A DNA stretch of 64,000 nucleotides from Agrobacterium tumefaciens (GTDB lineage Bacteria; Pseudomonadota; Alphaproteobacteria; Rhizobiales; Rhizobiaceae), in assembly GCF_013337285.1 (NCBI RefSeq), contig NZ_SUPW01000001.1, forward strand, positions 124,001 through 188,000, written 5' to 3'. Made by a program: the position numbers and the translations under genes. Shown here piece by piece: positions 32,554 to 40,705 of this stretch. Within the stretch, counting starts at the first letter, position 1, and each line of letters starts with the position of its first letter. The notes below the pieces were generated by a model. It did not search any database. It was given only the letters and a program-made list of their open reading frames with translations, and was not told the DNA's origin.

Positions 32554-33058
32554 CACGGGCAGGCCACCTTGCTGTTTGCGAATCTTCGAAAGCATATTGA
32601 TTTGAAGGCCATGGCAAGGCAATGGCGACGACCTCCGTGAGCAAATATTCTCACCGCGCGTTGCCGTGTCGCCATTTCGTTTTCTGCTAACGTTCCGGTA
32701 ACCATGTGGCTTTATCAATCGCTCTCGCGGACGACAGGTCTGCCGGTTCCGGGTCAGGTTTTGCGTACCGGTTCCGCCTGATATCCCGATACCATCTCCG
32801 GCAGATTGACAGGATGGCCGTTCGCACCTAGCCTTCTTCGAAGGACCGGTGGTGCCGGCATCCGGAGTTGTCATAGCTCTGATATGTCTCGCATCGTGCG
32901 GACAGGTTTTGACGTCTCCGGTCCGGTATCAGCGGCAGTCCGGCATGAGCAACCGGGGAACGCCTTTTTCTACGAATCGTTCCCTTCATGGCCGCCTGTC
33001 TCCGGCTTGCGACAATGCAAAGACGCCGGTCCGTTTCATTTCCTCATTCAGGTTTCCG
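32554..33058. other. Divergent region between DUF599 and cobP
   Basis: About 500 bp without a firm gene. I searched by eye for the B12 box and the conserved core of a cobalamin riboswitch and did not find them. An open frame continuous with cobP begins at a GTG at 32849 behind AAGGA, and has a hydrophobic stretch ending in LASC, but I do not support it as coding. Confidence 0.4.
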
Positions 33059-33580
33059 ATGACAGATAAAAACCGCTCCGTTTTCATTCTTGGCGGCGCG
33101 CGCTCCGGCAAGTCCCGTTTTGCGGAAGAGCTTGCGGTAACGGCCGGCGGAAGCCTGCATTATCTGGCCACCGGCAGGCCATGGGATGAGGAGATGCGTG
33201 ACCGCATCGGCCATCATCAGGCGCGGCGCGGCGACGAGTGGATCACCCATGAAGCGCCGGTCGATATTGTCGCGGTGCTGGAGCACCTCGACCGACCGGA
33301 CAATGTCATCCTCATCGACTGCCTGACATTGTGGCTCACCAATCTGATGATGGAAAATGCCGATATCGAGGCCGCCTTTGACGTTTTGGTGGCGGCAACC
33401 GCATCGGTTAAAGCGAAGGTAATCCTCGTTTCCAACGAGGTCGGTCTCGGCATCGTGCCGGAAAACCGTATGGCGCGTGAGTTCCGCGACCATGCCGGGC
33501 GGCTGCACCAGCGCATCGCCGCCATTGCCGGTGAGGTTTATTTCGTCGCCGCCGGGTTACCCTTGAAGATGAAGGGCTGA
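33059..33580 (+). CDS. cobP: Bifunctional adenosylcobinamide kinase / guanylyltransferase
   Basis: This 173-residue enzyme phosphorylates adenosylcobinamide and adds GMP to form AdoCbi-GDP late in cobalamin assembly. The P-loop GGARSGKS is at residues 10-17. Family motifs include [33 protein letters not shown] and [21 protein letters not shown]. The length agrees with CobP/CobU. The start is the ATG at MTDKNRS with CAGG upstream. No other cob genes are adjacent in this window. Confidence 0.92.
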   Translation: MTDKNRSVFILGGARSGKSRFAEELAVTAGGSLHYLATGRPWDEEMRDRIGHHQARRGDEWITHEAPVDIVAVLEHLDRPDNVILIDCLTLWLTNLMMENADIEAAFDVLVAATASVKAKVILVSNEVGLGIVPENRMAREFRDHAGRLHQRIAAIAGEVYFVAAGLPLKMKG

Positions 33581-33691
33581 GTCTGGCCCTGCAAAAGACG
33601 GTTACCGTCACTCGTTAGTCCTTTTGCGCTTACGCAATTCTTCCGGTAACGCCGCTGCCTGTTTTGTCGGGGCTGCGACAGCTTTGCTTTC

Positions 33692-33705
33692 TTGATCTGG
33701 ATCAA
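33692..33705 (+). promoter_or_regulatory. FixK/FnrN anaerobox upstream of fixN
   Basis: TTGAT-CTGG-ATCAA is a perfect match to the FNR/FixK consensus. It lies 116 bp before the fixN start codon, a suitable place for low-oxygen activation of fixNOQP. Confidence 0.88.
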
Positions 33706-33820
33706 GGTGGCGTTCTCCCGCCGGTGGCAATGCTGCAACCGACGCAAAGGCGCGTTTCCGCTCTCCCAGGCGCATACCCTGCCTTTCGTCGGTCGGCTTG
33801 CACGTTGGGGGAAACCAACA

Positions 33821-35443
33821 ATGAATTACACGTTAGAAACCGCGATCGTGGCCCTCGGGGCCTTTCTCGCGTTGCTCGGGGCAGCCTTTGCCCATGACAG
33901 TCTTTTCGCCGCCCATATGTGGGTGCTGTTCTTTACCCTACTGGTCAGCACGGTGCTTCTGCTGCGCCGCGTTTCCTTCGCGCCCGCCGATCCGGCCGCG
34001 CGCGCCCGCCTCCAGTCGGAATACTTCGACGAGGTTGTGAAATACGGCGTCATCGCCACCGTTTTCTGGGGTGTCGTCGGTTTTCTGGTTGGGGTGGTGG
34101 TTGCGCTTCAGCTCGCCTTTCCCGATCTCAACATCGCTCCCTATTTCAATTTCGGCCGGATGCGGCCCTTGCACACATCGGCGGTGATCTTCGCTTTCGG
34201 CGGAAACGCGCTGATTGCGACGTCGTTCTACGTGGTGCAGAGAACCTGTCGCGCGCGCCTGTTCGGCGGTAATCTCGGCTGGTTCGTTTTCTGGGGCTAC
34301 AACCTCTTCATCGTGATGGCCGCGACAGGCTATCTGCTCGGCATCACGCAGGGCCGTGAATATGCCGAGCCGGAATGGTATGTCGATATCTGGCTGACCA
34401 TCGTCTGGGTCGCCTATCTCGCCACCTTCCTCGGCACGATCCTGAAGCGCAAGGAGCCGCATATCTATGTGGCGAACTGGTTCTATCTCGGCTTCATCGT
34501 CACTATCGCCATGTTGCACATCGTCAATAATCTGGCGGTTCCGGTGTCCTTCCTCGGCGTCAAGAGCTACTCGGCCTTTTCGGGCGTGCAGGATGCGTTG
34601 ACGCAATGGTGGTACGGCCATAATGCCGTCGGCTTCTTCCTGACGGCCGGCTTCCTCGGCATGATGTATTATTTCATTCCCAAGCAGGTGAACCGCCCGG
34701 TCTATTCCTACCGCCTGTCGATCATCCACTTCTGGGCGTTGATCTTCATGTATATCTGGGCCGGCCCGCACCACCTGCACTATACGGCGCTGCCGGACTG
34801 GGCGCAGACGCTCGGCATGGTGTTTTCGATCATGTTGTGGATGCCGTCCTGGGGCGGGATGATCAACGGCCTGATGACGCTTTCAGGCGCATGGGACAAG
34901 ATCCGCACTGACCCCGTCGTGCGCATGATGGTGATGGCGGTGGCCTTTTACGGCATGGCGACCTTCGAAGGTCCGATGATGTCGATCAAGGCCGTCAACT
35001 CGCTCAGCCACTATACCGACTGGACCATCGGCCACGTGCATTCGGGCGCGCTTGGCTGGAACGGCATGATCACCTTCGGCGCAATCTATTACCTGACGCC
35101 GAAACTCTGGGGCAGGGATCGTCTCTACAGCCTGCAACTGGTCAACTGGCACTTCTGGCTCGCCACGCTCGGCATCGTCGTTTACGCCGCCGTCATGTGG
35201 GTGGCCGGCATCCAGCAGGCGTTGATGTGGCGCGAATATGATAGCCAGGGCTTCCTCGTCTATTCCTTCGCGGAATCGGTCGCGGCCCTGTTCCCCTATT
35301 ACGTCATGCGTGCATTGGGCGGTCTGATGTTCCTCAGCGGCGCGCTGATCATGGCCTACAACGTCACGATGACCATTCTCGGTCATCAACGCGAGGAGGG
35401 CGTCCGCAAGGATGCCGCACCTTCGCTGCAGCCCGCTGAATAA
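33821..35443 (+). CDS. fixN: cbb3-type cytochrome c oxidase subunit I (FixN/CcoN)
   Basis: This 540-residue catalytic subunit of the high-affinity cbb3 oxidase has about twelve to fourteen transmembrane helices. Heme and copper ligands are visible in [15 protein letters not shown] (heme b histidine), [22 protein letters not shown] (copper B histidines) and [19 protein letters not shown] (high-spin and low-spin heme histidines). The start is the MNYTLE ATG with GGGGGA upstream; the open frame extends back to the anaerobox without a ribosome binding site. It is first in fixNOQP and is controlled by a perfect FixK box. Confidence 0.95.
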   Translation: MNYTLETAIVALGAFLALLGAAFAHDSLFAAHMWVLFFTLLVSTVLLLRRVSFAPADPAARARLQSEYFDEVVKYGVIATVFWGVVGFLVGVVVALQLAFPDLNIAPYFNFGRMRPLHTSAVIFAFGGNALIATSFYVVQRTCRARLFGGNLGWFVFWGYNLFIVMAATGYLLGITQGREYAEPEWYVDIWLTIVWVAYLATFLGTILKRKEPHIYVANWFYLGFIVTIAMLHIVNNLAVPVSFLGVKSYSAFSGVQDALTQWWYGHNAVGFFLTAGFLGMMYYFIPKQVNRPVYSYRLSIIHFWALIFMYIWAGPHHLHYTALPDWAQTLGMVFSIMLWMPSWGGMINGLMTLSGAWDKIRTDPVVRMMVMAVAFYGMATFEGPMMSIKAVNSLSHYTDWTIGHVHSGALGWNGMITFGAIYYLTPKLWGRDRLYSLQLVNWHFWLATLGIVVYAAVMWVAGIQQALMWREYDSQGFLVYSFAESVAALFPYYVMRALGGLMFLSGALIMAYNVTMTILGHQREEGVRKDAAPSLQPAE

Positions 35444-35453
35444 GGAGAGGCCG

Positions 35454-36185
35454 ATGTCCATACTTGACAAACACGGCGTCATCGAACGCAATGCCACACT
35501 GCTTCTGGTCGGTTCCCTGCTGGTCGTCTCTATCGGCGGCATCGTGGAAATCGCACCGCTCTTCTACCTCGAAAACACCATCGAGAAGGTGGAGGGCATG
35601 CGCCCCTACACGCCGCTGGAACTGGCTGGGCGCAACATCTACATCCGCGAGGGCTGTTACGTCTGCCATAGCCAGATGATCCGGCCGTTCCGCGACGAGG
35701 TGGAACGTTACGGGCATTACAGCCTGGCGGCGGAATCCATGTACGACCATCCGTTCCAGTGGGGCTCCAAGCGCACCGGGCCGGACCTCGCGCGCGTCGG
35801 TGATCGCTATTCGAACGAATGGCATGTGCAGCATCTGGCCGATCCGCGCTCGGTGGTGCCGGAATCGATCATGCCGTCCTATGCGTTCCTGAAGACCACG
35901 TCGCTGAAGATCACCGATGTTTCGATGGAGCTGAAGGCCAACCGTGCCGTTGGCGTGCCCTATAGCGACGAGATGATTGAGAAGTCGGCCGCCGATCTTG
36001 CCGCGCAGGCCGACCCGAATGCGGATTCGTCGGAACTGCTGGCGCGCTATCCCAAGGCAAAGGTCGGCGATTTCGATGGCGATCCGGCCAAGCTCACCGA
36101 AATGGATGCGCTGGTCGCCTATCTGCAGATGCTCGGCACGCTGGTCGATTTCTCGACCTATGACGATGCCGCCGGATACCGGTGA
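35454..36185 (+). CDS. fixO: cbb3-type cytochrome c oxidase subunit II (FixO/CcoO)
   Basis: This 243-residue mono-heme cytochrome c subunit of the cbb3 oxidase has one N-terminal membrane anchor (about residues 13-38) and the heme motif CYVCH at 68-72. The methionine ligand probably lies in SIMPSYAF. Electrons pass from FixP through FixO to FixN. AAGGAGAGG precedes the ATG by three to six bases, and the gene begins 10 bp after fixN. Confidence 0.95.
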   Translation: MSILDKHGVIERNATLLLVGSLLVVSIGGIVEIAPLFYLENTIEKVEGMRPYTPLELAGRNIYIREGCYVCHSQMIRPFRDEVERYGHYSLAAESMYDHPFQWGSKRTGPDLARVGDRYSNEWHVQHLADPRSVVPESIMPSYAFLKTTSLKITDVSMELKANRAVGVPYSDEMIEKSAADLAAQADPNADSSELLARYPKAKVGDFDGDPAKLTEMDALVAYLQMLGTLVDFSTYDDAAGYR

Positions 36186-36197
36186 GGAGAGAAAGCC

Positions 36198-36350
36198 ATG
36201 GAAACCTACACGGCCATGCGCCACTTCGCCGATAGCTGGGGCCTGCTTGCCATGACCCTGTTCTTTGCCGGTGTCGTTGTTTTCACCCTTCGCCCCGGCT
36301 CCAAGAAAGCCGCGGACGATGCCGCCAGCATTCCGCTCAGGGAGGACTAG
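36198..36350 (+). CDS. fixQ: cbb3-type oxidase small subunit (FixQ/CcoQ)
   Basis: This 50-residue protein has a single membrane helix (about 14-33, WGLLAMTLFFAGVVVFTLRP) and a charged cytoplasmic tail (KKAADDA...REED-like). Length, topology and position between fixO and fixP identify it as FixQ, which stabilises the oxidase against oxygen. GAGGAGAGAAAGCC precedes the ATG. It is separated from fixP by 3 bp. Confidence 0.93.
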   Translation: METYTAMRHFADSWGLLAMTLFFAGVVVFTLRPGSKKAADDAASIPLRED

Positions 36351-36353
36351 GAT

Positions 36354-37217
36354 ATGTCCGAAAAACACATTGATGACATCAGCGGCGTCGAAACCACCGG
36401 CCATGAATGGGACGGTATTCGCGAGCTGAACAACCCCATGCCTCGCTGGTGGGTCTGGACCTTCTATTTCACGATCCTCTGGGCAATCGGCTACACCATC
36501 GCCTATCCGGCTTACCCGCTGATATCGGGTGCCACGAAAGGATTGCTCGGCTGGAGCAGCCGTGGCGAAATCGCCGGCGAAATCGCGGATGCGAAACAGG
36601 CGCAGAGCGTTTATGTCGATAAAATCGCCAATTCGTCGCTTGCCGACATTCAGGCCGATCAAACCCTGATGCAATTTGCCCTTTCCGGCGGTGCAGCCGC
36701 TTTCAAGGTGAATTGCATTCAGTGTCACGGTTCTGGTGCGGAAGGCGGGCAGGGCTATCCCAACCTCAACGATGACGACTGGATGTGGGGCGGCAGCGTT
36801 GACGACATCTACACGACGGTGAAACACGGCATTCGTTTTGCCGACGATGCGGATACGCGCGCTTCGGAAATGCCGGCGTTCGGCGACATTCTGAAATCGG
36901 ATGAAATCCGCGAGGTTGCCGCCTATGTCGTCAGCCTCACCGGCACCCCCTCAAACCCGGCTTTGGTGGAACCTGGCAAGCAGCTTTTTGCCGATAATTG
37001 CGCCTCTTGCCACGGCGAGGACGCCAAGGGTAACCGCGAGTTCGGCGCACCCAATCTTGCCGATGCGATCTGGCTGAAGTCTCACGGCGAAGAAGGCATC
37101 GTCTCGCAGATACGGTCGCCCAAGCACGGCGTCATGCCCGCCTGGGGTGAGCGTCTCGGGGACACGACCGTCAAGCAGCTGGCGATCTTCGTGCATTCGC
37201 TAGGTGGTGGCGAGTGA
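36354..37217 (+). CDS. fixP: cbb3-type cytochrome c oxidase subunit III (FixP/CcoP)
   Basis: This 287-residue di-heme cytochrome c receives electrons from the bc1 complex or soluble cytochromes. An N-terminal membrane anchor lies at about residues 32-56. The two heme motifs are CIQCH at 121-125 and CASCH at 216-220, each in its own cytochrome c domain, with methionine ligands likely in ASEMPAFGD and HGVMPAWGE. It is the last gene of fixNOQP and is followed by a strong terminator. Confidence 0.95.
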   Translation: MSEKHIDDISGVETTGHEWDGIRELNNPMPRWWVWTFYFTILWAIGYTIAYPAYPLISGATKGLLGWSSRGEIAGEIADAKQAQSVYVDKIANSSLADIQADQTLMQFALSGGAAAFKVNCIQCHGSGAEGGQGYPNLNDDDWMWGGSVDDIYTTVKHGIRFADDADTRASEMPAFGDILKSDEIREVAAYVVSLTGTPSNPALVEPGKQLFADNCASCHGEDAKGNREFGAPNLADAIWLKSHGEEGIVSQIRSPKHGVMPAWGERLGDTTVKQLAIFVHSLGGGE

Positions 37218-37234
37218 AGCGAGCAGAATTTAAG

Positions 37235-37261
37235 AAGGGCGCCGGGGGCGCCCTTTTTTAT
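37235..37261 (+). terminator. Terminator of fixNOQP
   Basis: AAGGGCGCC / GGCGCCCTT stem with a 3-base loop and a following T-run, 17 bp past the fixP stop codon. It faces a convergent gene 9 bp away. Confidence 0.9.
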
Positions 37262-37269
37262 TGTTCAGA

Positions 37270-37716
37270 TCAGGCGTTTTCCGCCCGTCCATCCGGATAT
37301 TCGGCTGGTCCCTTCAACTCGATCTTGTTGCCGAAGGGATCACGGAAATAGAACGAATGTCCCATTCCTCTCGCGCCGCCGTGAAAGGCTTCCTGCTCTA
37401 TCTTGACGTTAAATTTCGCCAGGTGCGCGCGAAGCGCATCATGGTTCAGAGGACCGGTCGCTATGCAGATGTGATCGACATTACGTCCTCCGGCGACAGG
37501 CGGAGCAGCCTTTGCGCCACCGGGGTGCGTGACATCCCAAAGCACGATCAAGGCGTTTCCGCACCAGACTTGCTCCATCCCGAGAGCAGGGTAAGAGTAA
37601 CCATCCCTACACCCCAGCACGTTCCGGTAAAAATCGAGCGCCCGCGTCATGTCGTCGACGATGAAGACGATATGATCGATACCGACCAACAAAAAAGGCG
37701 GCGTTGTCAAAGTCAT
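37270..37716 (-). CDS. VOC family (glyoxalase-fold) protein
   Basis: This 148-residue protein belongs to the vicinal-oxygen-chelate superfamily. Two beta-alpha-beta modules are seen: GIDHIVFIVDDMTRALDFYRNVLG near residue 10-33 and NVDHICIATGPLNHDALRAHL near residue 75. Likely metal ligands are the histidine in GIDHIV, the one in NVDHIC and the glutamate in KIELKG. It most resembles the glyoxalase / fosfomycin-resistance-like group; the substrate is unknown. The start is the MTLTTPP ATG with AGGAG six bases upstream. It follows a second VOC gene by 16 bp. Confidence 0.8.
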   Translation of the reverse strand: MTLTTPPFLLVGIDHIVFIVDDMTRALDFYRNVLGCRDGYSYPALGMEQVWCGNALIVLWDVTHPGGAKAAPPVAGGRNVDHICIATGPLNHDALRAHLAKFNVKIEQEAFHGGARGMGHSFYFRDPFGNKIELKGPAEYPDGRAENA

Positions 37717-37732
37717 GGCGGGCTCCTGCCGA

Positions 37733-38089
37733 TCAGTTTTTCGACCAGACGGCCAGTTCGTATCCATCCGGATCGGTGAAATGAAAGCGGCGTCCGCCCG
37801 GAAACTCGAATAGCGCGACGCTGATCTGTCCACCGGCCGCCTCGACGCGACGCTGCACATCCTCGATATCGATGGCGTAGAGAATGACGAGCGGTCCGCC
37901 CTTGGCCGAAACCGGCGCGGTGGTGGTGAAGCCGCCCGTCAGGCGGCCGTCGGAAAACTCGCAATATTGCGGACCGTAATCCTTGAAGGTCCAGCCGAAT
38001 GCGCCGCCGTAAAATTCCTTGCTGCGTTCGATATCGGCGACGTTGAATTCGACATAGTCGATGCGTCGGTCGTTGGTATTCTCTGTCAT
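37733..38089 (-). CDS. VOC family protein
   Basis: This 118-residue VOC-fold protein has the pattern DYVEFNVADIERSKEFYGGAFGW at the N-terminus and RRFHFTDPDGYELAVWS at the C-terminus. The usual first-metal histidine is replaced by glutamate in YVEFNV, while the C-terminal glutamate is present, a pattern common in the bleomycin-resistance-like and PhnB-like groups. Substrate unknown. It lies between the SRPBCC gene (11 bp upstream) and the other VOC gene (16 bp downstream), forming one operon. Confidence 0.8.
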   Translation of the reverse strand: MTENTNDRRIDYVEFNVADIERSKEFYGGAFGWTFKDYGPQYCEFSDGRLTGGFTTTAPVSAKGGPLVILYAIDIEDVQRRVEAAGGQISVALFEFPGGRRFHFTDPDGYELAVWSKN

Positions 38090-38100
38090 CGTTTACTCCA

Positions 38101-38505
38101 TCAATCCGCTTCGAGCAGAGACTTCAGCGTTTCGAGATCGGCCGTGATCGCGCGCGCGTCCTGTTCGAACTCCTCATCCGTCATGCCCTGAAGGCGAAGC
38201 AGCGTGAAGCTGACTTCCGAGCCGCCGCCGTTCGGGGTCACCCGCAAGGCGTTATAGACCTTCACGCCGTCAGGCAATGTGACGACATGGTCTATGACGC
38301 CGAATTCATTGGCGGGTGCGAAATTGACGCGCACCTCACCGAGCGGTCCGCCCTGCGCGATCCAGTCTTCACCGTCTGGTTTCAGGCCGCCGGCAAGACC
38401 AGCGGCCCAGAGCGGCATGTTCTGCGGATCGGCGGCGAAATCATAGGCATGGCTCCATGGTTTTTCGACCGACAGATGAATGATTCTCGATTGCATGACA
38501 GGCAT
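38101..38505 (-). CDS. SRPBCC family protein
   Basis: This 134-residue protein has the START/SRPBCC hydrophobic-pocket fold: an N-terminal strand QSRIIHLSVEKPWSHAYDFAADPQNMPLW, beta strands through the middle and a long C-terminal helix (TDEEFEQDARAITADLETLKSLL). Proteins of this fold bind or transform small hydrophobic ligands; this one is not assigned further. The start is the second methionine group with GGAGG five bases upstream. It is first in the SRPBCC-VOC-VOC operon and divergent from fixG. A FixK-like box lies in the shared upstream region. Confidence 0.75.
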   Translation of the reverse strand: MPVMQSRIIHLSVEKPWSHAYDFAADPQNMPLWAAGLAGGLKPDGEDWIAQGGPLGEVRVNFAPANEFGVIDHVVTLPDGVKVYNALRVTPNGGGSEVSFTLLRLQGMTDEEFEQDARAITADLETLKSLLEAD

Positions 38506-38555
38506 CTCGTCCTCCCTCTGCGGCGCGGTCCCTCCCTGCGCCACTTTGTCGTCAC

Positions 38556-38569
38556 TTGATGTAAGTCAA
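38556..38569 (+). promoter_or_regulatory. FixK/FnrN-like anaerobox upstream of fixG
   Basis: TTGAT-GTAA-GTCAA matches the FNR/FixK consensus with one mismatch in the right arm. It lies 56 bp before the fixG start and 51 bp before the divergent SRPBCC gene, so it could act on either or both. Confidence 0.75.
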
Positions 38570-38624
38570 GGATGTTTTGCCGGTGAGGTGGGAGAAAGCA
38601 AGGAGATAAAAATGGACTCCTATC

Positions 38625-40208
38625 ATGAACATCTATCGCGCCGGACAGGATCGCCCGCAACAGCCCGTCGAAAGGCTGGAGGCGGAAGCCGTCAATTCGG
38701 CAAAAACGCGCAAACCGCTCTACGAAGCGCGCAAGAAGATTTTTCCCAAGCGCGCCGAAGGCCGGTTCCGGCGGTTCAAATGGCTGGTGATGCTGGTCAC
38801 GCTCGGCATCTATTATCTGACGCCGTTCCAGCGCTGGGACCGGGGTCCCTATGCGCCCGATCAGGCGGTGCTGATCGATATCGCCAACCGGCGCTTTTAT
38901 TTCTTCTTCATCGAAATCTGGCCGCAGGAGTTCTTCTTTGTTGCCGGGCTGCTTGTCATGGCGGGGCTGGGGCTGTTTCTAGTCACATCAGCCATCGGGC
39001 GCGCATGGTGCGGTTATACCTGTCCGCAGACCGTCTGGGTCGATTTGTTTCTGGTCGTCGAACGGGCAATCGAGGGCGACAGGAACGCCCGGATGAAACT
39101 GGATGCAGCGCCCTTTACATTCGGCAAATTGCGCAAGCGCGTGCTGAAACATGCGATCTGGCTGGTGATCGGCGTCCTGACCGGCGGCGCCTGGATTTTC
39201 TACTTTGCCGATGCGCCGACGCTGGCAATGCAGTTCATGACCGGGCAGGCGCCGATGATCGCCTACTCGACCGTCGCCACGCTCACCGCCACCACCTATG
39301 TCTTTGGCGGGCTGATGCGGGAACAGGTGTGCACCTATATGTGTCCCTGGCCGCGCATTCAGGCGGCGATGCTGGATGAGAATTCGCTTGTTGTCACCTA
39401 TAATGACTGGCGCGGCGAGCCGCGTTCGCGGCATGCCAAAAAGGCCGTCGCAGCCGGGGAGAGCATTGGCGATTGCGTCGATTGCAACGCCTGCGTCGCG
39501 GTCTGTCCCATGGGCATCGACATCAGGGACGGGCAGCAGCTGGAATGTATCACCTGTGCGCTCTGCATCGATGCCTGTGACGGGGTGATGGACAAGATCG
39601 GCAAGCCGCGCGGGCTGATCGCCTATGCGACGCTCTCCGAATATCAGTCCAACATGGCGCTGGCGACCGGCAACGGTGAGCACTCCATCCGCCCAGCCAA
39701 TGTGCGCGAGGAGGACGGCAGCTTCAAGAGGAGCATCCGCCACTTCGACTGGCGCATCGTCTTCCGGCCGCGCACGCTGCTTTACACGGTAATCTGGGCC
39801 GCCGTCGGCATTGGCCTGCTGGTAGCGCTGGTGACGCGCGAGCGGCTGGCGCTGAATGTCCTGCATGACCGCAATCCGCAATATGTGCTGGAATCGAATG
39901 GTTCGATCCGCAACGGCTATACCGTCCGCATCCTCAACATGGTGCCGCAGCCGCGCACCATGAGCCTGACGATAGAAGGCCTTCCGAATGCGGTGATGAA
40001 GATAAACGGCATGGCGGATACGGCGGCGCGCGCCTTTGAGGTGACGGTGGAGCCGGACGAGGCGACGACGCTGAAGGTGTTCGTCACCCTGCCGGGCGAG
40101 GACGTCGCGCGGGCAGCGGAAAATTTCGAATTCATCGTCAGCGATACGGCCGGCCACGAGACGGCCCGTTACGATGCGGTCTTTAATGCTCCGGGAGTGA
40201 AAAAATGA
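38625..40208 (+). CDS. fixG: cbb3 oxidase assembly protein, ferredoxin-like (FixG/CcoG)
   Basis: This 527-residue membrane protein with iron-sulfur clusters is required for making cbb3 oxidase and is thought to reduce copper for FixI. About five membrane helices occur in the N-terminal half. The 2x[4Fe-4S] ferredoxin domain reads CVDCNACVAVCPMGI and CITCALCIDACDG near residues 285-325, and a periplasmic immunoglobulin-like domain forms the C-terminus. The start is unusual: the strong AAGGAG at 38600 fits an ATG at 38612 in another frame, and lies 19 bp before this ATG. It overlaps fixH by 4 bp. Confidence 0.93.
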   Translation: MNIYRAGQDRPQQPVERLEAEAVNSAKTRKPLYEARKKIFPKRAEGRFRRFKWLVMLVTLGIYYLTPFQRWDRGPYAPDQAVLIDIANRRFYFFFIEIWPQEFFFVAGLLVMAGLGLFLVTSAIGRAWCGYTCPQTVWVDLFLVVERAIEGDRNARMKLDAAPFTFGKLRKRVLKHAIWLVIGVLTGGAWIFYFADAPTLAMQFMTGQAPMIAYSTVATLTATTYVFGGLMREQVCTYMCPWPRIQAAMLDENSLVVTYNDWRGEPRSRHAKKAVAAGESIGDCVDCNACVAVCPMGIDIRDGQQLECITCALCIDACDGVMDKIGKPRGLIAYATLSEYQSNMALATGNGEHSIRPANVREEDGSFKRSIRHFDWRIVFRPRTLLYTVIWAAVGIGLLVALVTRERLALNVLHDRNPQYVLESNGSIRNGYTVRILNMVPQPRTMSLTIEGLPNAVMKINGMADTAARAFEVTVEPDEATTLKVFVTLPGEDVARAAENFEFIVSDTAGHETARYDAVFNAPGVKK

Positions 40209-40705
40209 CAGTGAATAATCGCCAAGCATCCGGCTTTGTTTTCACCGGCTGGCACATGCTCGGTGTCATGGTGCTGTTCTTCGGCACCATCATCACCGTC
40301 AACATGATCATGGCCTGGAACGCGGTTACCAGCTGGAGCGGGCTTGTCGTGCCCAACACCTATGTGGCCAGCCAGCAGTTCAATGCCAAGGCCGAGGCCG
40401 CCAAGGCACGGGCTGCAACCGGCATCAAGGGTAGGCTCGTGGTAGATGAAAAGAGCGTGCGTTACGAGGTGTTTCATGCTGAGAGCGGCCCCGTCGAGAC
40501 CGATACTGTGACGATGCATTTCCGCCGGCCGGTTGGCGAACATCAGAATTTCGACATGGAGCTGAAGCCGGTTTCCACCGGTGTGTTTACGGCCGCGCAT
40601 GACATGCTGCCGGGCCAGTGGATCGTCGAGGTCACGGCCATCAGGGACGGCCGGATCATCGTGCATGAGGGCACGCGGATCGCCGTTATCAGGGGGCGTT
40701 TATGA
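40205..40705 (+). CDS. fixH: cbb3 oxidase maturation protein FixH
   Basis: This 166-residue membrane protein has one N-terminal helix (about residues 13-37, MLGVMVLFFGTIITVNMIMAW) and a periplasmic beta-sandwich domain. It matches the FixH family needed, with FixI, for copper delivery to cbb3 oxidase. Its ATG overlaps the fixG stop (ATGA), and its stop overlaps the fixI start in the same way, so all three are translationally coupled. Confidence 0.92.
   Translation: MTVNNRQASGFVFTGWHMLGVMVLFFGTIITVNMIMAWNAVTSWSGLVVPNTYVASQQFNAKAEAAKARAATGIKGRLVVDEKSVRYEVFHAESGPVETDTVTMHFRRPVGEHQNFDMELKPVSTGVFTAAHDMLPGQWIVEVTAIRDGRIIVHEGTRIAVIRGRL

Noticed and set aside
32650-33058. Possible cobalamin riboswitch before cobP
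   Set aside because: I could not find the B12 box or the conserved core sequences; only a covariance-model search could revive this.
35364-36827. 487-codon open frame antisense to fixO, fixQ and fixP
   Set aside because: Shadow frame; fixOQP are certain by their heme motifs and order.
38988-40229. 413-codon open frame antisense to fixG
   Set aside because: Shadow frame of a certain gene with ferredoxin motifs.
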